A DNA stretch of 64,000 bases from Strix aluco (taxonomy: Eukaryota > Chordata > Aves > Strigiformes > Strigidae), in the NCBI RefSeq assembly GCF_031877795.1, contig NC_133934.1, positions 24,927,716-24,991,715 of the forward strand, given 5' to 3'. Position 1 is the first letter of the stretch. The number at the start of each line of letters is the position of its first letter. The position numbers were made by a program, and so were the translations under genes. Positions 1 to 12,532 of this stretch are shown in pieces. A model generated the notes under the pieces. It worked only from the letters and a program-made list of their open reading frames with translations. It did no database searches and was not told the origin of the DNA.

Positions 1-3000
1 TAATGCTCCATGGAAAGTTGAATTCATCTGGATAAATTATATAAAAATGCAACTTTAGCTTCCTAGAATATTGAGAATTTATATTTTCTGATTCCTTAAC
101 AGTATTATATTTTAGTTTCTTGATGATCTGAATTTCATTTACCAGGTTTTTTTAATGCTGTATGAATTGTTGACTCTTGGTTTGTACTCAGCCATATCCC
201 TTAGGTAATTAAGTTTGTTTGTTCATGTTACAAGGACTTTGCACTGTTCTGAAGCAAGAATAGGTAAAATCAGGGGACACCCGCTCAGCTGGTAAGCTGT
301 CAGTCCATCATAACTTGAATATTGATTTTGGGAGGTTGGTGACATTCCCTAGATGTACGTGTCAAGTTTGTTGACAGAGGGGTCTATACTTAATTGAATG
401 TGATGTCTGTATGTGAAGTGATGAAGTATGTCAGTGATGTATATGCCCTTCCTCCCCTCCAGCCCCTTCCAATATATTCAATGGAGTGTTATGAAATTCC
501 ACACTGTTCTGACAAAGCTTTATTTAACTTCTTAAATTGAAAAGCTGAGTCTGCTCTCACATAATTTCTTCACAGGTACATCTTCACTGGATTGTGAGAC
601 AACAAACAAGTCCTGCCCTTTTAAACACTCATTCAGTTCTCCTGAATGTTTATGTGCAGGATAAAGGTGAACTAATAAGGAGCAATTCACATTATAGCTT
701 TAGGCAGTCTTAATAAAGGCTTTGCATATTCTGCAGACCACTAACATTCACCCACTGGCAAATTAATAGTCTTATGCCATTCTTACTCCACTCATCAATA
801 TTACTCTAACTAAACAAAACATATTGTTTGAATCTCAGTTGGCGTAAGAAAAAGGTGTTTTCCTCAGTGTTCCTAAATCACAGATAATCATCTTAATATC
901 CATGCCATCCCCTGCTTATTTAGAGTATGAGAAAGAAATGAGAAGTCAGGGGATTTCCTATCTTCAGTTATCATAATATTTATCCTGCAGAGCAACTCAG
1001 AGAGGTCCTTCTACAGTACTTTTTTCTATTATCTTGACCCCTGTTCATCTAAGTGGACTGTTGTTCTCAACCATGAAAAGCAAAAAGAAAGCAGTATCTC
1101 ATAAAACTGCTAGGATATTCCTGCCTTGTAACTAGTCCTCCTTGCCTCGAATAACAAATGCATATGTTTATAAAACCTGGTTGACAGCTTTCACTTTGTC
1201 TTCATGTTTATCAGAGTTGTCTCTCACAGATTTCAGAGATTAGATTTTTTGCAAAAGGAGCTCTTGATGTTAAATTTTTGAAAAGCACAAATATGTATTT
1301 GCAGACATGTGCAGGGGGAAAATAGCGATGCTGTAATATCCCATTAAATAAGAGATTATATGTCTCTGGAAAATACATATCTGGAAATTCAGAGTAGGCT
1401 CAGCAGGCAGGTGCAAGGCATTGGTTAGGACAGCAATTCACACACTTTCACCAGCCAGGAAAATATATTCTTGTTCCAACAGAGAGGTGGCAGAACCAAG
1501 GACAAAGGGAACTGACTGACTAACTGACAGTAATGAAGCTAAGGAAAAGGAAAAAAATTCCCATCAGGCAGAGCAAGGCAATCATTGCAGTCTGCTTCCA
1601 ACCGAACAGGTATCAGCACAAGCCAGAAGCACTGATGAACAGCTCAGTGAGTGGGGTTAGGAAACGGAAGAGAATAACGTAACATTGCTAAATTAACAAT
1701 GGTAATGGAGGCACCAGCCTAGCAACATGAATTTCCATCTTAAAAATTCACATACCTTAACAGCAAATCAACATGTCCACCAGAATCCTTTTTATTTTGT
1801 TGATATCTCCAAATGGGGAAGGAATTTTCCCCAAAACCGGAAGAAGTCACAATGTGGCTGTATCTAGCAAAAATATAGTGCAAAAAGAAAAACAATAGTT
1901 CTTTGATTCTTTAATATAAATCTGATTTCTGATACTACATGTTTGAAACACTTAAAACATAAATATCATCCTCTTGCTCAAAATCTCTACTAGAATTTCA
2001 GTTTTTCAGCAAAGGAAGTTTGACTCAGGCCTTTTATGTTAATCTGTTTTCCTTTATCTCTATCTGCACTAAAGCATTACTATCTACACTAACATGAGGA
2101 TTTTTAACCAAGTTCTTTATAAACACATGAATTTAACTTTATGTGAAAAAAATGTTAAATAATTAACATAGTGAAAATAAAAAAGCATCAAGAATTCTTC
2201 ATCTGATGTGAGCCTGGAAAATCAAAACTTATCTTATTATACTCTTGCTGGCCAAAGTTCTGTGGGATTACATCTAACAGACAATAACACTGACTGAAAA
2301 TTTCTGTGATGGAGGCTGCACCAATTCTCTGCAGAAAAAAACCTGTTTTTTAAAAAATAGGTAGTGATTGTACTAAGTTTTGTATTAGGAATCCAAATAG
2401 GCTTTTGAAAATCTTTCTGCTTTAAAGATAGTTTGACATTTAAAAATTGAAGTCCTTTACAAAGTCACATATTTTCTGATGTGTTTAAGTACTTTATGTG
2501 TTCAGTAAATGTCATAATGCCATTAATTCTTTTTGCAGAGACATGCAATTTCATCCTGTTATCAAGGGGGATTGCACTGTCATGCAACCAGTGGAGTGTT
2601 TTTCTACAGACTGGAAGTCTGGAGTGGGTTCATCTGTAAAAAATTCAAAACAAATTGGAATTTGGGGTTCAGTGAATGTTTGCACCTCAAGTACCTGAGC
2701 AAAATAAAAACAAATTTTCAGGTTATTCAAATCTAGTTTTCTTTTTCCCTAGTTGGTCATTTTGAAAAGTACACTCTGTAAGTGAAAAGTATCCCCCCCC
2801 CCCCCCCCCATTTTTATAATTTTAATGTGAACTTTTTTTGTCATCCTAATACTTTTATCACATGACTAAACTAAGGAGGTTGCTAAGCAACGTTCTGCAG
2901 CCTGGGGAAAGTACAGGCAGTCTTAACAGAAGATTTATGTTGGTGACTGTAATACTAAGAAAAAATTAACAGAATATCTAAAATCTTCCACTGTTTTTAA

Positions 3001-3854
3001 AAACCCTTTTAGTCAAACACCAGTAATTTACTCTTATTAAATCAAGAGTCATTTGAGAAACTGCTGCAGCCACACAACTTTTTCACATAAACCTTCTGGG
3101 AAAATAAATCGGTAAACACTTTTATATCACATTATTACAGCCTTGAAGTATTTCTGTTCTGGGTTGTTATGGTATGTAGAGAAGCTTTTGAACACAACAG
3201 TCCTCCTTGGTTAAATAAGGGAGTGGTTAGATACTCCTTCTTGCAGTGATAACTGAAAAAATGCAAACATGCTGGGGGTCAGCCAGCGCTGACCTGGAGA
3301 GTGCCAGCACCACACACACAGCCCTGCTGCAGTACCCACAGCCTCGGCCCCACGTGGCGTCATCAGAGCTGCCTGGACAAGGAGGAGTGTCTGCAAGCAG
3401 CACAGCTCTGACCAGAGAACAAGGTAACCTGGAACAAGTCCTCTTCTGCTGACAAACAGCCACCCTGTACACACACGCACACAATTTTTTGCTATAGCAC
3501 CAGCATCCAAGCAGTGGGATTTGTGATAGGACAAGGTTAGTCTAAATCCCCATCTAAACAGCTGTCCAGGTCCATTCTCAAGTTCAAATTCACCCATCAC
3601 AAACACTGTTAATGCACCACCACACATTCACATGTGTGTGTCATCCATGCTCAGGAGAATGCTAGAACAGGATCACTGTCTCAGGGAGGCTGAATGCGTT
3701 AAACAAATACATGTGCCAGTATCCCATCCACCCCCTGACCTGGAGGCAAGCTTTACCCAGGTACTGTCTTGTGCTTTGAATTAGTGCAACCTACAAGCAG
3801 TACATATGGAAAACACAGCCCATGAGATCCAGATCCTTTCATATGCTCTTCACA
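1..3854. other. Non-coding, little recognised
   Basis: AT-rich sequence with no supported exon. The only notable patches are the poly-C run and an exon-like, GC-richer segment at 3239-3424 (see findings). Confidence 0.6.
2793..2809. repeat. Poly-C run (17 C)
   Basis: Uninterrupted run of 17 cytosines in an AT-rich stretch; the true length may vary and is prone to sequencing error. Confidence 0.95.
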
Positions 3855-3973
3855 GGTTGTTTAGATGAGATGCTGGGGGATATGGTGTAGGGGAGAACTT
3901 TGTAGAGTAGGGCTGATGGTTGGACTCAATGATCCCAAAGGTCTTTTCCAACCTAAATGATTCTATGATTCTA
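3855..3973 (+). mobile_element. CR1 3' tail fragment
   Basis: Plus-strand CR1 3' end: 'gatggttggactcaatgatc', 'aaaggtcttttccaacctaa', then gattctatgattct. Only the last 120 nt or so are present; no coding part. Confidence 0.9.
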
Positions 3974-4947
3974 AATTGCAGAACGCATTAGCAGCCCACT
4001 GTGGGGATAACCAGCCTCAATCCTGTGCTGACTTGGGTAGTGGATTTCCTAGCAGTCTAATAATGCCTTAATAGATAGATATTAATAATAAGACACTAGG
4101 TGGGTAATTAACTGGATTGCAATTTTACAATAGTGCAGAAAGTGAAAAACAGCAGAAACACAAAGAAACTGACATTCAGTGGATGGTAGAGACAGACAAA
4201 TCAAGCTTGTGAAACAGTGGTCTGACTAGATAAAAGACATCTGAAATTTTAAACAAAAACATTTCTGCTGGTTTTTGATTCCTGCTGTGTACAGAAAACC
4301 ACAAATGTATACACTTTCATTGTATATGTACAGGTTTGCATCATTAATTTATCCTCTTAAATGAAATGACTAACACACCAGAAATTTTGGTAATTGGCAC
4401 AAAAATATAATTACATCATATAAATATTAGCTCCCTAGCTAATCTTTGAGATCCATTATTTATACATTTATATCAATTCCTTGAATTTCCATTACTTCTT
4501 GTTTTGCTGATCATTTGCTTTCCATTGGAAATATGCTTTATTTTCCATTACCATTTTTAAAGTATCAGAATAGCTGCAGATTTCTCATGTAAATCAGACC
4601 TTTAGGTAACTCATTACTATTTTAAAAACAAAGCCTGGTTTCTCAAAAAGGCTTGGAAACATGTTCTTCTACCCTAGATAATAGCTTCATATTTACTGGG
4701 CAGTTCATTTCCAGCCATAATTTCTGAAGGAACTTTAGCATATTTTGGACCATTCTGTGTGATGGTTCAATGAAACCATAGTTAATGTCTCGACCATCTG
4801 ATAAAGAACTTTGGTAAAGGAAACTGTTTCTATGGAAACGCTGGGGCTGTGCAGGTAATGGCAGGAAGACGCAGCAAGAGGAGGAGGTCCCATGGAGGTG
4901 GGACCACACTTTTCTTGGGCTGAACTTCCCTATCTTTAGCAACTCTG

Positions 4948-5573
4948 TAAAGAGGCAATAGAGAAGCCATTTTCACGATGCATATTCCAAAAGGAAAGGT
5001 CTTACAATAGTCATACCTGCAGGGAAGGGGGTAGTAACTCCCCAATGACCCCCAAGCCCACTGACCCATTTCCAGAAGAATCTGAAGGTACAAACTACAC
5101 ATGTACCAAAGCAAGGAGAACTCTAGAAGCATAAACTGCACAATGCCTAATTAGCCTAATGAGTCCATGTGCCAGAGGCAAGGCAAGGAATTATAAATGG
5201 ACACAAGTCAAAGCCCCAGGTGGCTGCACCCCTCTGGAACTGGACCCCTAGGCTGGCTGGACCAACACTGGAACCAGGGCTGGTGAAATCTTGTCTTTCT
5301 CACTCTCCTCTTCTCTCTTTCTGTCCTATTCTTACTCTGTATGCACTCATATAAGGCAAGGCTCATCGGGGCATGTTACAAGATCTGCCGCTAGTTGGTG
5401 TATGCTATTGCAGAGGTTGCAAAGCTTACTGACAAAATTTCAAGCCAATATCTGTTGTGAACAAATAAAAATTTAGTTTTGTGAATTGCATAAAAATTGG
5501 TGTTGTTTCACCTTAATCCTAACCTGAGAATCAGCAAATCTGAGTCGTCATCCTGAGAAATTGGGACGTGACA
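4948..5573 (+). mobile_element. Probable solo ERV LTR
   Basis: Has the order of features of a retroviral LTR: a TATA-like ttataaatgg at 5191-5200, a polyadenylation signal AATAAA at 5464-5469, then a U5-like segment ending in 'gggacgtgaca' at 5573, an ending typical of avian ERV LTRs. The five bases ctctg flank it at 4943-4947 and 5574-5578, a plausible target-site duplication; the 5' end would then read TA rather than TG. No retroviral coding region is adjacent, so it is a solo LTR. The left border is the less certain one. Confidence 0.6.
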
Positions 5574-5755
5574 CTCTGTAAGAAAGTGATGACGACAAGA
5601 GAACCCTTGCCCTGCTTCTCACTTGTACTGCACCTTACTTCATAGGCCAGATTCTCCCATGAAGTACCTCTGCTTTGTGAAGGCAAGAAAGAAATCTATT
5701 TTCATTCTCTGTAGCAGATGAACATATCACAATAGTTAATTAGTTTGTCCTTATA

Positions 5756-5930
5756 ACACCATTGTTTAATAGAGGACTGCTCCTGGAAACTAAAACATAA
5801 AGAGAATGTGTGACTTTCTCAAGGTTATCTGCAGAGCCAGTGACAAGGACAAGAACTGCCATCTCTAAGTCTCCTCTGTTACCGCTGTCTCCAAGATCTG
5901 TCACTTCTCCTCCTATATACTTCAGTGTTT
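5756..5930 (+). repeat. MIR-like ancient SINE
   Basis: Carries the MIR core pattern 'gtgactttctcaaggttatctgcagagccagtgacaag', followed by a decayed 'tctaagtctcctctgttacc..tgtc' tail, in the normal MIR order. Too diverged for exact ends. Confidence 0.5.
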
Positions 5931-5999
5931 CAGTCAGAACATGTTCTGTCACAGCTCTACCTGAGGTAACCTAAGAACCAGCAGTTCTTTTTATAAAGA

Positions 6000-6170
6000 A
6001 GCATTATTCCCTTTCTACACATTGGAGAAATTATTGAGGCGAACTGATTTGCCCAAGTTCACAAAGGAGCTCAGTGACAGAAGAGGAAAAATAACTTTTT
6101 TCTCCCCTTCTGGGTCCAACTCCAATACCCCACTCTCTCAGCCACAAAGCATAACTTGTTATAATGGTAT
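6000..6170 (+). repeat. MIR-like ancient SINE, second copy
   Basis: Second MIR-like core in the same orientation: 'gaaattattgaggcgaactg', 'atttgcccaagttcacaaag', 'gagctcagtgacagaag', then 'ccaactccaataccccactc' and 'tctcagccaca', matching the SINE 3' half. About 70 nt after the first copy. Confidence 0.55.
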
Positions 6171-6229
6171 TGGCTCTGTTCAAGGAAAAAATCACCTGGA
6201 GGCATACACAGAGGCTTGTTTATAATCAT

Positions 6230-9200
6230 CAGGGACTAGGAGGCAGACTGCTAAACCAGGTCTGTACACAGAAACCTGAAAGATAAGAGAGAACGCAGAC
6301 AAATTTCATATCTGTTCTCAAGGCCACTTGGCTCTTTAGAGGTTTAATTTTGCAGATTACCAAGAGGGCATCTTGCAAGCTGGGGTCACTTCAATTTAGC
6401 TCCCAGCAGTGTGGTAAATCAGATCCTGCCCATGTAACTGCAATATAAGCTCTCATTTGGAAGAAAAATCTACACTTAGGAATCTATCGTAGTGAAGAAA
6501 ACACTGCAAAAGAAAATGCACACCGTGGTGCCTGTGAGAGCTGACAGTTCCGCTAGCAACAAAAGTAGATCTAGGAGTGAAGTACGCAAGTCCTCCATTC
6601 ATCTCCCTGAGTGATAATTCTAAAACCTATTTTGCCACCAGTGAGTGTTATTTCACACTGAGCAGAGAACAAAAGAAAAAAGGATGGTAACACTATAATA
6701 ATCAGCAACTTGTTTCTCCCCATAAGAGGCAGAGACTGAACTTCAGGCAGAGTTTTTAAAAATGCTCCTGTTCTGCTGAGTGAAATCCTGACCACGCCGA
6801 AATCAAGAGTATTTTTGCCACTGAATTCAGCGGGGCAAAGATTTTATCCATGATTTACCCAGTTTAATCTGTACAATAAGCATTAGTATGTGTATTTTCA
6901 AGAGCTCAGTTCTCAATGCTGGTTCTCCTTAAAATATGGCACTTTATTACAGTGCTTAATGAGAAATTAAGCCATTTATAAAACCTAGCTAAAATAGCCC
7001 ACATAGTTCATTTTGATAAAAGCCTTTTGGCATTTAGATTCGTAGTATGTTAGATTAGATTGCAAACTACTGGGGTAAGAAGTTAAAAATGTCAGGGTAA
7101 ATTCAGTGACAAGTATCTTGTACCCAGTTTTTTGATACCTAAATATCTGTAAACAGTAATTAAGTATTAGAGTTCCTTACTTAACAGAGTTGTACATCTA
7201 CAGGCCAGTGTCAGGATGCTGAATTCCCTGCTGGTCTGTGGAATTATCTGAAGGGAAGCTGATCTCTTCTGATCATCAAGTGAAGTGTATAAGCATTAGG
7301 ATTTCTGGCATGTAAGGCAGGGGCTACAATTAAAAAAAGCATCAGCATCAACATATAATCATAAGTAATGTTCATAAACCTTTTAGGAAAGTTCTGCTAT
7401 GCAAAGAATAACCAGTATTAGAAACAGACCCCTTATCTCTGGAAAACACATTTGTTAGGCTTATAAACAAGATATAAATTATGTATACCCTTGCTGCTGT
7501 GACAAAATACAACAAATACATTAAAAAAACATTTCATTAAATTTTAAATAAATTGCAGTTTTAACTCATGAGGAGATTGTTTATTTCAAGAGTTGATTTT
7601 TTTCTAACTTTTTTTTATCCTTATATGGCAAAAGTTTTGCCAACTCCTTCAGAAAAAAGAAAAATATTACCATCAATGCTGTGAAAAAGAAAAAATAATG
7701 ACACATAGTTGCAGAAAAAAAATTATTTTTTCAGTGCACAAGATTAATGGCCCTGTCCCCTGGCCTGCTGGTGTTAGAGCAGCAAATTGCAATGGCAGTC
7801 ACCAAAAATTTTGCCCACAAATTTGGAATGAAAAAAATATTTCTCAATAGTCCTCAAAGACATTTCAGTCATCATGATTTCACCAGATAGTTGAAAGTTT
7901 TTTTCCCTCAAAACACTTGAGTTTTCCTCATTGCTGCTGTGGCCTCTGCTAGCATAAACAACAGTTTCTCTCTGTATCATTTCAAGCTTCTATGACAGTG
8001 ATATTCAGGTAGCACAATACTTTATGCTTGTTTTTTCTTTTGGTTGATCTTTCTGCACTTTCCCTTTTCTCCTCATGTTCATCACTTCTTTTCATCTCCC
8101 ACATTCTGTACCACTCCCCCCACATCAGACAAAATTCTCCTCTCTGCCTACACTCATAGCCTCTGATTTTAGGTAAACAAAGACTTAAGAGGAGCATTAC
8201 AAAATGCAGTAGTGGCAGAATATTCTCTCTAATGACATAGTTTTTGCAAAGAAACCTCAGATAGCATAGCTACCCATTGACCATATTGCTATTAATATAT
8301 CCTACCTACAAAATCTGTTTAATTTAGGAGGAAAGCAGGCAATGAGTGGGTTTTGTGTGTTGCATCAATTAACAAATCATTCTACCAATCAATTAGGTGC
8401 ATTTGTGAAAGGTCAGAGTTGACTGGGGTAGCAGCTGAGTGGATTATCAGTTTGTAGAATAGTATGGTTGGCAGTCTCAGCAAATTGAAGCCATTTAAAT
8501 CTTTTGTTCTGATAGATACTCAGAAAGAAATTCTATAGCAGCTGAAGAAAAATAAGGTAACTGGTTTTGTTTGAAAAAGCATAGCTGATCTAAACTATGC
8601 TTTCAAATATACAGGAGCTTTATCCATTTAATCTTATTCACTCCAGAACAGAACCTTTTAAAGCAGGAAAAAATGCAGGACCTTTCAATGGAGCCAAATG
8701 CTTCCTCTACATCAAAGTATAATAATGTTTAATGATTCTCATTGTTTCAGTGGTCACGTGTACAACTGAAGAAGGCTAAATACAGTGTTTGAAGCTGGTC
8801 TTTTAGAATAAAGCTGGATCGATCAGGTGGAATGAAATTCCCTTCAGAAGGGATTTTCAAAACCACTAAGCATTGGCCTAATACTGTTTTAACTGAAGAC
8901 ACTGCAAATAGAGCAAAGGCATATGGTCTCTCAGATAGTTTAGGCTGATAGGCTGAAGAGAAGCCCATGGGAGAATGAAGCACTTAGATTTCAGAAAAGT
9001 GGGGGATTTAATCTCAAGTGAATATTGAAATAAAGTCCCAGTGATTAAATTATAATTACTTATCTGACAGAAGCATATCTAAGCATTGTTGATATAGTTC
9101 AAAAGGAAAATGTCTTGACCTGGTCAGTGGGTGTTACTACACGTGAGCAAATGAGTTATGGGTAAAATAGGGTGTTCCCACATTAATTGCAGAAATCCCT

Positions 9201-11136
9201 GGTGATTGCTACAGGGTAGTGACTGAGAGACATTTTCTAAGGTGAGAGCATTGCCATGTTTCAGAATTTGGGAAAGAAGTGGCTCGTTTTTATTTCCCCT
9301 GTTAAACTTTAATTTCGGATAGAAGTAATTTGATACTTCATGCATTTGCTTGGGTTTGTTAAGAAAGATGGACTGCAATATGTCAATAGTTGAGTTTTGA
9401 ACAGTTCGGTAGGTATTTTATACTAATATTCTGAACAGCTACTTTGAGAGTTTCACTGCCTAAGGTAAGGGAAGATTTTCTGACAGTTTTCTTGAAAGTA
9501 GAATCAGATTTGAGACTGAAGGAAATTCTGAGTTTGGAGATTTTGAAGAAGAGGAGATTTCAGCACAACCCATTTTGTGGAATAACAATTCCAACTTTCA
9601 GTTTGACCAGTGGTTTAAGATCCCTCATGCTTTGATTCATTTTGCTAGAGTTAAAGAAAAATCTTCATGTATAAATGAGAAACTGTAATTAGTACCAATG
9701 TTGACTCCCTAATAAACTGAAATCCCATAGAAGACTGGATGTTCCTTCTAATGTGAAACTCACATTAAAAATGTAATTCTTCTCCTGGCCATAAAAAATC
9801 TTATAGAACAATTCTAAATTTACAGAGTAGTTGAAATTTCTTCCTGTGACAGTATCCAGGCTGACCTTCCATCCCTTCTACACCCTTCAGGCATTACCTC
9901 TTACAGGTCTAACTAGCAAATCTATTTTGAACTGACATTGTGCAGTTCTCCTACACTCAAATGCAATACACTGGTTTTCACCAGAGCAATCTTGACTTAG
10001 AGTCACAACATGGAACAATGAATATTGCTTAAATTATTTATTTAGGACAAAAGCATATACCAACAGAACAGAATGAAGCAGTCGACCAAATACACAACCA
10101 AATTCATAAAGCAAGCCTAATATGTCTGAAGTGGATGGATGGATCTTCTGTAAGATCTTATGTCATTCTCCTTGATTTAGAAACTATTTAACATCAACGA
10201 GAGAGAGGGAGTGCTCTTCAGAAACTGCCTTTTTGCTCATCCAACTTCTTAAAGGATCACATCACTTTTTCAACTTTTCCTGCCATATCAATACTCATTT
10301 TCTAGCAAAGATTTTAATATTATTGGAGACAAAAAAACAATCAAAAATCAGTGAGGCTTTCCATTGAAGGCCTATGGGTCTTCACCTGCAACCAACTTTA
10401 TATCTGTACTGTGGAAATTTAGTGGCATAGGTTTTAACGAACATCTCGATTTATAAACTTGTATCAATGTACTTGCAATGTAATCATTATGTTTAAAAAA
10501 ATGTGGAATTTGCAAAATTCTAACACTACAACACAGTTAAAAAGCAATTTTATATAATTCACAATGGCAAATAAAAGATTCATACAAATTTTAGGTTGCT
10601 ATGTATCAACTGTATTACTAATACTGGGATGTTTTTATGAAGACACATGCAGAAAAATTGTTGAGGTGGTTTATTACTAATAGCAATGTAGATAAGAGCA
10701 GAATGTTTACATTTATTTGGGGTGGATTTTAAAGAGACTATCAAGACAGCAGCAGTGCTGCATTGTCCAGCTATTTGTTCCATGTGCACATCTTCCTCCC
10801 AATCAGAAAATCAATACATGTGCATAAAAGCAGAGTCTTATCAAACTTATTTTCCACCCAAAGAGAATATTGAAAATTTTCTAACTTACTTAGTAATTTG
10901 ACAATTATTACAATTTTAACTTGCAGAAATATAGTAATTTTTTTTCTACTGTGAGAAAAAAACGTTTGCAGTGTATGTTTTCATGTGAGTTATTTTTTCA
11001 CATTCTATAAAACCTCCTTTCCTTCACATCAGGTTAGGTATAGATCTTAGTTTTCATTAACACATAGCTTCTGGGACTGCTCAGATTGAAACTGTATCAT
11101 TTACTTATCCCAAAGCCTCCTCCCAACCCCAATATT
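6230..11136. other. Non-coding, nothing recognised
   Basis: AT-rich, scattered ORFs of up to about 84 codons without supporting splice sites. No transposon signature was recognised. Confidence 0.6.
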
Positions 11137-11908
11137 ACAGAATCACAGAATCATCAAGGTTGGAAAAGACCTTGAAGATCACCTAGTCCAAACATTAACC
11201 TAACACTGACAGTTCCCAACTACACCATATGTCTCCGTGCTATGTCAATCTGAACTCCAAGGATGGGGATTCCACCACCTCCCTGGGCAGCCCATTCCAA
11301 CACCTAACAACCCATTCTGTAAAGAAATACTTCCTAATATCCAGTCTAAACCTTCCCTGGCACAACTTGAGGCCATTCCCTCTTGTCCTGTCGCTTGTTG
11401 CTTCGTTAAAGAGACTCATCCCCAGTTCTCTGCAACCTCCTTTCAGGTAGCTGTAGAGGGCGATGAGGTCTCCCCTCAGCCTCCTCTTCTGCAGACTAAA
11501 CAACCCCAGTTCCCTCAGCCGCTCCTCGTACGACATGTGCTCCAGACCCTTCACCAGCTTCGTTGCCCTTCTCTGGACACACTTGAGTAATTCAATGTCC
11601 TTTTTGTAGTGAGGGGTCCAAAACTGAACACAGTAATCGAGGTGTGGCCTCACCAGTGCCAAGTACAGGGGTAAGATCCCTTCCCTGTCCCTGCTGGCCA
11701 CACTATTTCTGATACAGGTCAGGATGCCATTGGCCTTCTTGGCCACCTTGGCACACTGCTGGCTCATGTTCAGCCGGCTGTCAATCAACACCCCCAGGTC
11801 CCTCTCTGACTGGCAGCTCTCCAGCCACTCCTCCCCAAGCCTGTAGCGCTGCTGGGGGTTGTTGTGGCCGAAGTGCAGCACCCAGCGTTTGGCCTTATTG
11901 AAACTCAT
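11137..11908 (-). mobile_element. CR1 LINE 3' fragment
   Basis: Minus-strand CR1 copy. The 3' terminus is at 11137 (complement of repeated ATTCTGTG) and the 5' truncation at about 11908. One open frame (11240-11908) covers the C-terminal part of the reverse transcriptase ORF, from the '[16 protein letters not shown]' block through '[11 protein letters not shown]' to '[10 protein letters not shown]'. It is closely similar to the copy at 21474-22875, including the block around [11 protein letters not shown], so both belong to the same, fairly young subfamily. The frame ends slightly early because of a small indel near the C-terminus. Confidence 0.93.
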
Positions 11909-12532
11909 ACAGTTTTATATTGATCTAGTTGCAGTGGTAAAATACTAAAATCTTGCATGATTTTAAATCTAATTTCTTCCACCATCCAATTAATCTGTAG
12001 GTACTCAGACAGAACATATTTCCAGTTACCAATTTCAAGGCTTTGAAAGTTTGTTGGGGTTTTTTTTGTCTGCTTAATATATTTTCCTGCATTTTAGCCC
12101 TTATCCTGCAATGTAAGTAGACAGGGAACTGGTAGACAAATAGAAAAGCATTATTTATTATTTGACCATTGAAAAGAAGATAATCAAAAGGTATAGTTGA
12201 ACACAATACTCTACTTGCAATTTCCATTAATTTTTTGCATTAAGATTTTTTTTTCCTGTTTCCAACAGCCTGATCAATTTAATATCTTGCCTAAGACATT
12301 GTGTGTGTTCATGAAGCATAGACCAAGAAACAATGAAGTAATTAAAATCTTAAAATATCATTGCTAAATTCTAATTCATACAGTCCAAACCCCAGAAAAC
12401 TAACTTCATATGAAATAGGAATCGTATTTCTATCTGCTGTTGTGTCTCTGATATTCGAAGTGTCTAAGGAGAATAAAACTTTTTGCTCATTTTAAAGGCT
12501 GTTTAATTTCTTAAACCTAAAATAAAGGAATT

